Source of the DNA: an uncultured Rickettsiales bacterium | Lineage (GTDB): Bacteria > Pseudomonadota > Alphaproteobacteria > Rickettsiales > UBA1997 | Assembly (NCBI GenBank): GCA_951801155.1 | Contig: CATOLK010000030.1 | Coordinates: 1-10,659 of the forward strand | Length of the DNA: 10,659 nucleotides | Reading direction: 5' to 3' | Shown here: positions 1 to 10,580 of the stretch, in pieces | How the letters are laid out: every line of letters begins with the position of its first letter | Numbering within the stretch: the first letter of the stretch is position 1 | The notes under the pieces: generated by a model | What the model was told of the DNA's origin: nothing | What the model saw: only the letters and a program-made list of their open reading frames with translations | Databases searched by the model: none | Position numbers and translations under genes: made by a program

Positions 1-230
1 CTTTAAAATATTTTTCTATATTTAACTTTGTTTATATTACTGGATTCCACATTAAGATTTTCTAGTAAGACAAGCTTACAAGAAAATCTAATCTGGAATG
101 ACGTAAATAATGGAAAATTAAAAAAATAACAAATCCAATAAAAAAAGAAAGACATAAAAATAGAAATTATTAAAAAATAATATATATATATACAAAAAAT
201 AAGAATAGTTTTATGTAAGAGGTCTATTAT
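1..230 (-). repeat. Interspersed R-end repeat, copy 1 (probably continues left of the window)
   Basis: This AT-rich block is repeated, inverted, at 3446-3660. Positions 1-55 match the reverse complement of about 3605-3660 almost base for base, starting with CTTTAAAATATTTTTCT. The other end, at 204-230, reads inward as TAATAGACCTCTTACATAAA, which is the R-end motif shared with 3446, 3880 and 10581. A hairpin module sits at 44-99. No convincing protein is encoded, and the reading frame crossing it is low-complexity. It looks like a non-autonomous mobile element or a decayed insertion-sequence remnant; its true outer boundary is not visible. Confidence 0.75.
44..99. repeat. Palindromic hairpin module, copy 1
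   Basis: The left arm at 44-63 (ATTCCACATTAAGATTTTCT) pairs with the right arm at 81-99 (AGAAAATCTAATCTGGAAT) with few mismatches. An inner stem GTAAG/CTTAC (65-69 with 75-79) closes a 5-nt loop. The flanks ctgg at the left and gacgtaaataa at the right are conserved in the copy at 3730-3783. The outer parts of the arms are conserved between copies, while the inner sequence differs but still pairs. That pattern suggests selection for, or generation as, a hairpin. It resembles the palindromic elements scattered through rickettsial genomes; that resemblance is from memory, not from a search. Confidence 0.75.
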
Positions 231-289
231 ACTTTTAAAAATTAAAAAAATATACAAAACAAAAAATACTGTTAAAAAGTATTGCTTTG

Positions 290-317
290 TTGATTTTTTA
301 AAAAATAAATTTATATT
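290..317 (+). promoter_or_regulatory. Possible promoter of rne
   Basis: TTGATT at 290-295 is followed after 16 nt by TATATT at 312-317, about 75 nt before the rne start codon. In such AT-rich DNA, -10-like hexamers are common, so this is only the best candidate in the gap between the repeat and the gene. Confidence 0.3.
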
Positions 318-393
318 ACAATTAATAATTTTAAATTAATCAAGAAAAAATACACATTAATTTAATTAATATTTAACAATATTTAGGTACAAA

Positions 394-2523
394 ATGAAAA
401 ATAAATTATTAATAGATGCAGCTTTTCCAGAAGAAACAAGGGTAGTATTAGTAAATGAAAAAAATACACTGGAGAATATTGATAGAGAGACATCGTCAAT
501 AAAACAACTTAAAGGAAATATATATTTAGCAAAGATTTTGAGGTTGGAGCCTTCTTTACAATCAGCTTTTATAAATTATGGTGGTGATAGACATGGATTT
601 TTACCGATGTCAGATATTCATCCAGATTACTATAATATTCCAGAAGAAAAAAAGACAGATTTAACAGCTGTTAAATTTTTTAATATAATAGATAAACATT
701 ATGATTTATCGCCTGTAGTAATGGATAATGAAGAGGAAGAGATAGCTACAGAAGCTTCTGATGCAGATTTTGCTGAAGAAAATCTAGTTCCATTAGACGA
801 AAATAACGAACCTATATTAGCTGAGGAAAAAAATACAGATGATAATATTATCGAAGTAGAAAATGAAAATATTCCAAATGAAGATACAAATAATCAAGAA
901 GTAGAAGATTATAATAGTAATCATGAGGAACACGATGAAAATGAAGAAGAAAAAGAAAGTGTAAAATATAGTGATTTTAAAAAGTATAAAATAGAAGAAG
1001 TTCTAAAGGAAGGGCAGTATCTTTTAGTTCAAGTTTTAAAAGAAGAGAGAGGAAATAAAGGTGTTGCTTTAACTACTTATATTTCTATTGCAGGAAAATA
1101 TTCTGTTCTAATGGCAAATGTTGAAGGAAAGGGTGGAATTTCAAAAAAGGTTACGAATTTAAGGGATAGAAAAATTTTAAAGAATATACTCAATACTTTA
1201 AACCCAGATAACACTAAATCTGTTATAATTAGGACTGCAGGAATTGGTAAAAAACCAGAAGAAATTTTGAGAGATTATGTCTATCTATTAAGGTTATGGA
1301 AAGCAATTAAACAGACTGCTTTAGAATCAACTGCTCCTGCCTTTATACATACAGAAGATGATATTTTAAAGAGAACTATAAGAGATGTATGTAATGATAG
1401 CGTTGATGAAATTATAGTTGAAGGAAGTAATGCTTATAAAGAAATTAAAAATTTATCAAATTTAATAATTCCGGAACAAAAAATTAATATAAAAGAACAT
1501 TCAGATAAAATTCCTTTATTTTATAAATATAAAATAGAGGATCAGGTCAATCAGCTTTATAGTAATAGAGTTGAACTACCATTGGGAGGATCGATAGTTA
1601 TAGATCAAACAGAGGCTTTAGTAACTATTGATGTAAATTCAGGAAAAGCGACAAAGGAAAAATCTGTTGAAGAGATGGCTTTGACAACAAATATTGATGC
1701 TGCAAAAGAAATAGCAAGACAATTGAGATTAAGAGATATAGGTGGATTAATAGTTATTGATTTTATAGATATGTTTGAAAATAAAAATAGGAGAGCTATA
1801 GAAAAAATAATGAGAGATGAAACTGCTATTGATAAAGCAAAAATTCAAATAGATAAAATTTCTATGTTTGGGCTTTTAGAAATGTCAAGGCAAAGAATAA
1901 ATACAAGTTTCAATGAAAAAGTCAATGAAAAATGTCCCTATTGTGAAGGTCATGGTACTGTAAAATCAAGATATATTGCATCAAATAATATATTAAGAGC
2001 AATAAAATATACAGTAACAAGAGAAACTAATGTTAAAATTGTTAATGTTTTAACATCGAAAAATATGATTAATTTTATGTTAAACTATAAAAAAGCTAAT
2101 ATAGCTGAAATAGAACAAAATTATGGTATATATGTAATGTTTACTATTGATGCTAATAAGCAAAATAATAGTTTTGATATTACAAGAAGAGAAGAATTAA
2201 CCGCAGATGAAAAAAGGGATTTATGTCCAAATTTCCGTATAGGGAAAGTAAATGAACTGTTTGATGATGATTCTTTGTATAATAGTGATAGTGATGAATA
2301 TGATGTAATTTTTAATAGTGATTGTTATTATGAAAAGACTGCAAACACAACTAATAATACGACAAAGACTTATAAAAAGAGAAATACATCAAACAATAAT
2401 ACAAAAACAAGCAATAAAAAATATAGTAGTAGTAATAAAAAATATACTAAAACTTCTAAAAATACCAAAACAAAACAGGGTTTATTTGGAAAAATAAAGA
2501 AATTTTTTGGAGTTGGAAAATAA
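394..2523 (+). CDS. rne: Ribonuclease E (Rne/Rng family endoribonuclease)
   Basis: Single-strand-specific endoribonuclease of mRNA decay and rRNA/tRNA processing, 709 residues. The N-terminal S1 RNA-binding domain is recognisable (GNIYLAKILRLEPSLQSAFI, then NYGGDRHGFLPMSDIHPDYY, residues 41-80). It is interrupted by a strongly acidic insert at about 111-189 and resumes near 197. The DNase I-like catalytic part carries TIDVNSG with D413 and VIDFIDM with D456, the apparent equivalents of the metal-binding aspartates D303 and D346 of E. coli RNase E. The zinc-link motif CPYC (C514, C517) supports RNase E/G tetramer architecture. The C-terminus from about 650 is a low-complexity Asn/Thr/Lys/Ser tail ending in GLFGKIKKFFGVGK (696-709), a possible amphipathic helix. 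Length is typical of small alphaproteobacterial RNase E proteins with short scaffolds. The start is supported by AGG at 385-387, six nt upstream of ATG. It stands alone; the nearest downstream genes are tRNAs. Confidence 0.94.
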   Translation: MKNKLLIDAAFPEETRVVLVNEKNTLENIDRETSSIKQLKGNIYLAKILRLEPSLQSAFINYGGDRHGFLPMSDIHPDYYNIPEEKKTDLTAVKFFNIIDKHYDLSPVVMDNEEEEIATEASDADFAEENLVPLDENNEPILAEEKNTDDNIIEVENENIPNEDTNNQEVEDYNSNHEEHDENEEEKESVKYSDFKKYKIEEVLKEGQYLLVQVLKEERGNKGVALTTYISIAGKYSVLMANVEGKGGISKKVTNLRDRKILKNILNTLNPDNTKSVIIRTAGIGKKPEEILRDYVYLLRLWKAIKQTALESTAPAFIHTEDDILKRTIRDVCNDSVDEIIVEGSNAYKEIKNLSNLIIPEQKINIKEHSDKIPLFYKYKIEDQVNQLYSNRVELPLGGSIVIDQTEALVTIDVNSGKATKEKSVEEMALTTNIDAAKEIARQLRLRDIGGLIVIDFIDMFENKNRRAIEKIMRDETAIDKAKIQIDKISMFGLLEMSRQRINTSFNEKVNEKCPYCEGHGTVKSRYIASNNILRAIKYTVTRETNVKIVNVLTSKNMINFMLNYKKANIAEIEQNYGIYVMFTIDANKQNNSFDITRREELTADEKRDLCPNFRIGKVNELFDDDSLYNSDSDEYDVIFNSDCYYEKTANTTNNTTKTYKKRNTSNNNTKTSNKKYSSSNKKYTKTSKNTKTKQGLFGKIKKFFGVGK

Positions 2524-2589
2524 TATTGTTTAATAGTTTTTCCTCAAAATTTTTTATTTTTGTATATATTTATTATTTTAATGGCAGGC

Positions 2590-2625
2590 TTTATCGTTTT
2601 TTAACATTAGTTAAAAAACGATAAA
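2590..2625. terminator. Perfect 16-bp hairpin downstream of rne
   Basis: TTTATCGTTTTTTAAC (2590-2605) and GTTAAAAAACGATAAA (2610-2625) are exact reverse complements with a 4-nt loop, 66 nt after the rne stop. A transcript-end or 3'-stabilising structure is the simplest reading. The stem is AT-rich and no long U-run follows, so it is not a classical intrinsic terminator. In either direction the stem itself supplies a TTTTTT run, so bidirectional activity is possible. Confidence 0.45.
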
Positions 2626-2700
2626 TGTTAGTCATATAATATATTATATAGTTAATATTTGATATTTAAATATATTGTTCAGTTGTTAATAATAATTTAT

Positions 2701-2775
2701 TAGGTCTCCTATATAAAAATTTTCCAAAAAACAAATATTATAAAAAAGATGATGATTTTTTATGCAAGAGGCCTA
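2701..2775. mobile_element. 75-bp miniature inverted-repeat element (L end joined to R end)
   Basis: The left end TAGGTCTCCTATATAAAAA (2701-2719) and the inverse of the right end, TAGGCCTCTTGCATAAAAA (2757-2775), agree at 15 of 19 positions. The first ~50 nt match the L-end repeat found at 5221 and, inverted, at 3432 (shared ACAAATATTAYAAAAAAGA). The last ~20 nt match the R-end motif at 230, 3446, 3880 and 10581. It therefore looks like an internally deleted, non-coding derivative of an insertion sequence having these L and R ends. Both ends are bordered by TA, compatible with a TA target, but no longer target duplication is seen. Confidence 0.6.
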
Positions 2776-2883
2776 TTGTTAAAATAAGTGATATGATATG
2801 TAATAGAAAAAAACTTCAATGTATTGGTAAAAATTGTAAAATAGAAAATAACAAATAGTGAACAATTATTCAATAAATTTTAC

Positions 2884-2912
2884 TTGAAAAATAAAATTTT
2901 ATAGTTTATAAT
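2884..2912 (+). promoter_or_regulatory. Promoter of the tRNA-Glu/tRNA-Lys unit
   Basis: TTGAAA at 2884-2889 and a perfect TATAAT at 2907-2912 are separated by 17 nt. The predicted transcription start is about 2918-2920, just ahead of the tRNA-Glu 5' end, as expected for a short-leader stable-RNA promoter. Confidence 0.75.
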
Positions 2913-2921
2913 ATCAAACGA

Positions 2922-2996
2922 GGTCCCTTAGTCTAGCGGTTAGGACACCAGGTTTTCATCCTGGCAACATGGGTTCAAATCCCGTAGGGATCACCA
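2922..2996 (+). tRNA. tRNA-Glu (anticodon TTC)
   Basis: A full cloverleaf can be drawn. The acceptor GGTCCCT pairs with AGGGATC (one G-U). The anticodon stem CCAGG/CCTGG holds loop TTTTCAT, giving anticodon TTC at 2955-2957. The T arm is CATGGG-TTCAAAT-CCCGT. Discriminator A and an encoded CCA end the gene. It is the first gene of a two-tRNA unit, with 7 nt before tRNA-Lys. Confidence 0.97.
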
Positions 2997-3003
2997 AAAT
3001 AGT

Positions 3004-3079
3004 GAATACGTAGCTCAGTCGGTAGAGCACTTGACTTTTAATCAAGTTGTCGCGGGTCCGATTCCCGCCGTGTTCACCA
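3004..3079 (+). tRNA. tRNA-Lys (anticodon TTT)
   Basis: The acceptor GAATACG pairs with CGTGTTC (one U-G). The D stem is GCTC/GAGC. The anticodon stem CTTGA/TCAAG has loop CTTTTAA, with TTT at 3037-3039. The T stem GCGGG/CCCGC has loop TCCGATT. Discriminator A and CCA are encoded. It is almost certainly cotranscribed with the tRNA-Glu gene 7 nt upstream. No clear hairpin terminator follows; only T-rich sequence near 3098-3113. Confidence 0.97.
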
Positions 3080-3271
3080 ATCATTAAACCATCAAATTTA
3101 TTTAATTTTTTTATTAATATCTTGTTTTTAATGTGTTTTATATTTTATATAAAGAATATAAATTAATTTCAATTTTGTTTTCAATATATTTTGTCTCTTT
3201 ATTTTTTATTTAAAATTTTCTTATCAAAGAATTTATATTTTCTCATATGTGATGGAATAATAAAAATAAGG
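3080..3271. other. AT-rich spacer without a recognisable gene
   Basis: This stretch after the tRNAs has no open frame of useful length, no ribosome-binding site with a start codon and no match to the repeats found elsewhere in the window. I see nothing in it beyond T-rich runs that might end tRNA transcription. Confidence 0.5.
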
Positions 3272-3417
3272 AAAATTTCCACAAAATTTCAAATCTTATT
3301 TTAAAATACTTTAAATTTTTTATATTCTTAATGGTGAAAGTGTATTTCAACATATTTCCTATTAAGAATATTAAAAGTTTTTGTTCTTTTTGTAATATTT
3401 GTTTTTGTGGAAATTTT
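3272..3417. repeat. 146-nt long imperfect palindrome
   Basis: The outer arms AAAATTTCCACAAAA (3272-3286) and TTTTGTGGAAATTTT (3403-3417) are perfect inverted repeats of 15 bp. The inner arms ATATTCTTAAT (3322-3332) and ATTAAGAATAT (3361-3371) are a perfect 11-bp pair with a 28-nt loop. The segments between outer and inner arms are also roughly complementary. The right half is the L-end repeat (see 3323-3432), so the palindrome may derive from one element end facing a diverged copy of itself, or be a foldback element. Confidence 0.6.
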
Positions 3418-3432
3418 TTATACAGAAGGTCT
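3323..3432 (-). repeat. L-end repeat, inverted copy
   Basis: Read on the minus strand, this starts AGACCTTCTGTATAAAAAA and continues with CAAATATTACAAAAAGA. It aligns over about 110 nt with 5221-5330 and over its first ~50 nt with 2701-2750. It ends 13 nt from the R-end motif starting at 3446, giving two outward-facing element ends separated by AATAATTAATATT. No transposase fragment is recognisable in it. Confidence 0.6.
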
Positions 3433-3559
3433 AATAATTAATATTAGACTTCTTGCATAAAACTATTATTATTTTCTATATATATTTAATAATTTTTATT
3501 TTTATATCTTTCTTTTTTTATTAGATTTGTTATTTTTTTGATTTTCTTTTATTTACGTT

Positions 3560-3616
3560 ATTCCAGAGTACAATTTTTTAATAAACTTGTTTATTTAGAA
3601 ATTCTTAATGTGGAAT
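3560..3616. repeat. Palindromic hairpin module, decayed inverted copy
   Basis: ATTCCAGA at the left and TTCTTAATGTGGAAT at the right correspond to the module at 44-99 in reverse orientation. The outer arms retain pairing over the conserved ends only. A separate inner stem AATAAAC/GTTTATT (3580-3586 with 3589-3595) with a 2-nt loop is perfect. Confidence 0.55.
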
Positions 3617-3729
3617 CCAGAGAATATAAACAAAGTTAAATACAGAAAAATATTTTAAAGGTTTTTTATATTACAAAATATAGAAAAATTATTAATATTC
3701 TTTTTTGTATTAAATTAATCTATTACTGG

Positions 3730-3783
3730 ATTCCACATTAAGAATTACTAGACAATAAATTGTCAGTAATTCTAATCTGGAAT
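3730..3783. repeat. Palindromic hairpin module, well-paired copy
   Basis: ATTCCACATTAAGAATTACT (3730-3749) pairs with AGTAATTCTAATCTGGAAT (3765-3783). After one unpaired A the helix continues with GACAA/TTGTC (3751-3755 with 3760-3764) around a TAAA loop. The conserved flanks ctgg and gacgtaaataa are the same as at 40-110, while the inner helix sequence is different. Confidence 0.75.
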
Positions 3784-3923
3784 GACGTAAATAACGGAAA
3801 ATTAAAGAATAGATAATCAATAAATTTAAAAATATTCAAATATTATTGATATTTGAGTATAGTTTATGCAAGAGGTCTATTATTTATAATTAAATTTAAC
3901 AAGAATAATAAAATATAGATAAA

Positions 3924-3980
3924 ACCTATTTATTCAAAAAAACTTGATTTATAAAAAATAATAGGTACTACTATTAGTAG
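3924..3980 (+). promoter_or_regulatory. Possible NUDIX gene control region with two inverted repeats
   Basis: ACCTATTTATT (3924-3934) and AATAATAGGT (3957-3966) are inverted repeats with one bulge. CTACT-ATT-AGTAG (3968-3980) is a short perfect dyad. TTGATT at 3944-3949 and TACTAT at 3969-3974 could be -35/-10 boxes, but the 19-nt spacer is long. The dyads could be an operator or a leader hairpin. This is weak evidence in AT-rich DNA. Confidence 0.25.
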
Positions 3981-3998
3981 TTAATTTAAAAAAACAAA

Positions 3999-4439
3999 AT
4001 GCAAGAAGAACAAAGATTTAAAACAAGATCAGCATCATATATATTTGTAATTGAAGATAGTAAAATTTTGCTTCAAAAAAGAGCGGGAACAAATTTTATG
4101 TGTGGTTATTATGGAATACCGGCAGGGCATTTAGAAAAAGGTGAAGGAGCGACAAATTGTGCTATTAGAGAATTAAAAGAAGAAACTGGTTTGATAGTTA
4201 AAAGAGAAGATTTAGAACTAAAATATGTTTTAAATCGTGTTTCCGGAGAGGAAGAGTATATTGACTTTTTCTTTACAGCTAAAAAATATTCCGGAACTCC
4301 AACAATTACAGAACCAAATAAATGTGATGATTTGAGGTTTTTTGATTTAAATAATTTACCAGAAAATATTATCCCATACATCAAAGATGTTCTCGATAAT
4401 ATGAAAAAAGGTATTATTTTTAGTGAAATTGGCTATTAA
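3999..4439 (+). CDS. NUDIX hydrolase
   Basis: A 146-residue Mg-dependent hydrolase of nucleoside diphosphates linked to another moiety. The NUDIX box GX5EX7REUXEEXGU is complete: G43, E49, R57-E58-L59, E61-E62 and G64-L65, with the metal-binding glutamates in place. The family fold is supported upstream by ASYIFVIEDSKILLQKR and GYYGIPAGHLEKGEG. Downstream, EYIDFFF and CDDLRFFDLNNLPENIIPYI are typical of small MutT-like NUDIX proteins. The substrate cannot be read from sequence; oxidised or other non-canonical nucleotides are plausible. No Shine-Dalgarno is evident before ATG; the leader is A-rich (TTTAAAAAAACAAA). It is monocistronic and convergent with the prohead-protease gene, with 128 nt between them and no obvious terminator hairpin there. 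Confidence 0.93.
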   Translation: MQEEQRFKTRSASYIFVIEDSKILLQKRAGTNFMCGYYGIPAGHLEKGEGATNCAIRELKEETGLIVKREDLELKYVLNRVSGEEEYIDFFFTAKKYSGTPTITEPNKCDDLRFFDLNNLPENIIPYIKDVLDNMKKGIIFSEIGY

Positions 4440-4567
4440 ATTAACTCTAATATTATTTTTAACTTAAAATTTTACTTATTTTTGCTATTCGTGCGAAAAA
4501 TTACTATTTTAATGACAATTTTTTAGACGAAAAACAAAATGTTTTAAAAATAAAAGAACAAAATACA

Positions 4568-5092
4568 TTATAAAGTAATATCGAGGTTAAAATTATTAAT
4601 TAATCTATCGATTTTACAACTTAGAGTATTATAATGGGAATTATAATATTTTGATTTGCAATAGGTAATGTTAGAATGCTTATTTGCTGGACAATTAACT
4701 ATACTTATTTCAATTAAATCTACATCTTTTAAAATTCTATTACCTTTATTATCAAAGTAGAAATCATTTACTCTATAGCCTATGCTTAAACCTTTTATAA
4801 AACCACTTTTTACATAAGAATAAATGTTATCATTTGTATTATTAATTTTTCCCTCGACATATAAACCAACTGAATCTTCTTTAATAATGTTAAAATTTCC
4901 TATTATCTTTTGTTTATCGTGTTGCCATAAAAGATTTATGTTTTTTATATTATTATGTTTAAGAGAATTTTTAAAAGCGCCATTTAGTATAATATCGTTA
5001 TAGCTATCTTTTACATTAAATACACTGGCATAACCGTAAAAAGTACCATTTTGTGTAGAAATATCTTTTATAGATTGTTTATATTCTAGCAT
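4568..5092 (-). CDS. HK97-family prohead (GTA-like) serine protease
   Basis: This 174-residue protein matches the Caudovirales prohead-protease family that trims scaffold and major capsid protein during head maturation in phages and gene transfer agents. Family landmarks appear in order: GYASVFNVKDSYNDIILNGAF (20-40), LLWQHDKQKIIGNF (55-68), GLYVEGKI (76-83), GLSIGYRV (101-108) and DVDLIEISIVNCPAN (123-137). The likely catalytic pair H58 (WQHD) and S103 (LSIGY) is preserved, so the protein could be active. The last ~30 residues are Asn/Tyr-rich and not recognisable. No capsid, portal or terminase gene is adjacent. Scattered GTA genes are known in Rickettsiales, so this may be part of a dispersed GTA, or a prophage remnant. 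The ATG at 5092 has no visible Shine-Dalgarno, but a good promoter lies just upstream. Confidence 0.86.
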   Translation of the reverse strand: MLEYKQSIKDISTQNGTFYGYASVFNVKDSYNDIILNGAFKNSLKHNNIKNINLLWQHDKQKIIGNFNIIKEDSVGLYVEGKINNTNDNIYSYVKSGFIKGLSIGYRVNDFYFDNKGNRILKDVDLIEISIVNCPANKHSNITYCKSKYYNSHYNTLSCKIDRLINNFNLDITL

Positions 5093-5145
5093 TTTTATAG
5101 AAAAATAATATTAAAACTATTTTTTTTATATTTTTTTGTTTTGGA

Positions 5146-5174
5146 AGTATAAAAATCTTTTTATTTTGTGTAAA
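5146..5174 (-). promoter_or_regulatory. Promoter of the prohead protease gene
   Basis: On the minus strand, TTTACA (5174-5169) is followed after exactly 17 nt by TATACT (5151-5146). The predicted start of transcription is near 5139, about 47 nt before the ATG. The match is good enough to suggest that this isolated gene is transcribed on its own. Confidence 0.55.
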
Positions 5175-5220
5175 AACTACAATTTCAATAGATTTAAATA
5201 AATATATATGTTTGTATAAT

Positions 5221-5330
5221 GGATCTTCTGTATAAAATATTCCATAAAAACAAATATTACAAAAAAGATAAGAACTTTTAATATTTTTTATAGGGAGTGT
5301 ATCAAGATGTATTTCTATTATTGGAAATAT
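5221..5330 (+). repeat. L-end repeat, relic copy
   Basis: It begins GGATCTTCTGTATAAAATAT and continues ACAAATATTACAAAAAAGAT. It aligns over about 110 nt with the inverse of 3323-3432, including AACTTTTAATATT. No R end is recognisable downstream; the TTTTTTATAGGGAG at about 5285-5298 is at best a degenerate one. This relic and the two promoters are all I can see in the non-coding stretch 5093-5465. Confidence 0.55.
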
Positions 5331-5407
5331 TAAAATAATATATATGAATTGTTGTTAATGAATAAAAAAGATAAAAAATCGGTATTACTATTGATTTCTT
5401 AAATATC

Positions 5408-5437
5408 TTGACTTTTTTTATTTTAATTGTTTATATT
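5408..5437 (+). promoter_or_regulatory. Promoter of the Type ISP gene
   Basis: TTGACT (5408-5413) is followed by TTATAT at 5431 (17-nt spacer) or TATATT at 5432-5437 (18 nt), about 29 nt before the ATG at 5466. The -35 box is a near-consensus match. The resulting leader would be short and carries no Shine-Dalgarno. Confidence 0.5.
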
Positions 5438-5465
5438 ACTAAACATTGGTTTTTTAATATAAAAA

Positions 5466-10487
<5,022 letters not shown>

Positions 10488-10580
10488 TTATTTTAACTAT
10501 CAATTAAATTAATATTTTTGTTGAAATGTGTGATTTTTATTGGAATTTACCTGATGGATGAATATTTTATAAATATCTAA

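Larger units (their letters stand above)
3446..3880. mobile_element. ~435-bp non-coding element with inverted R ends
   Basis: The left terminus AGACTTCTTGCATAAAACTA (3446-3465) and the inverse of the right terminus, AGACCTCTTGCATAAACTAT (about 3860-3879), are inverted repeats. The left half (3446-3660) is an inverted copy of 1-230. The right half (3722-3880) shares only the hairpin module and the R end with that copy. Each half carries a palindromic module (3560-3616, decayed; 3730-3783, well paired). The ends are TA-bordered. No coding capacity is visible. It may be one MITE-like element or two separate insertions in opposite orientation. Confidence 0.5.

Noticed and set aside
178..192. Short TA-dinucleotide run as a second phase-variation tract
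   Set aside because: It is intergenic, only about seven units, lies within a repeat, and similar ATATAT runs occur by chance throughout such AT-rich DNA.
3..257. Minus-strand 84-residue open frame rich in Phe, Ile and Tyr
   Set aside because: It lies over repeat copy 1. The corresponding frame in the copy at 3446-3660 is broken by several stops, and there is no ribosome-binding site. Its hydrophobic look comes from A/T-rich sequence.
724..960. Acidic segment of rne as a frameshift or foreign insertion
   Set aside because: The frame is continuous and S1-domain sequence resumes on the far side; acidic S1 inserts are normal in alphaproteobacterial RNase E.
1..3884. Repeated palindromes as a CRISPR array
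   Set aside because: The repeats are few, irregularly spaced, in both orientations and vary internally; there are no regular spacers and no cas genes.
4109..4384. Minus-strand open frame opposite the NUDIX gene
   Set aside because: It is antisense to a gene with a complete NUDIX box; no family features of its own.
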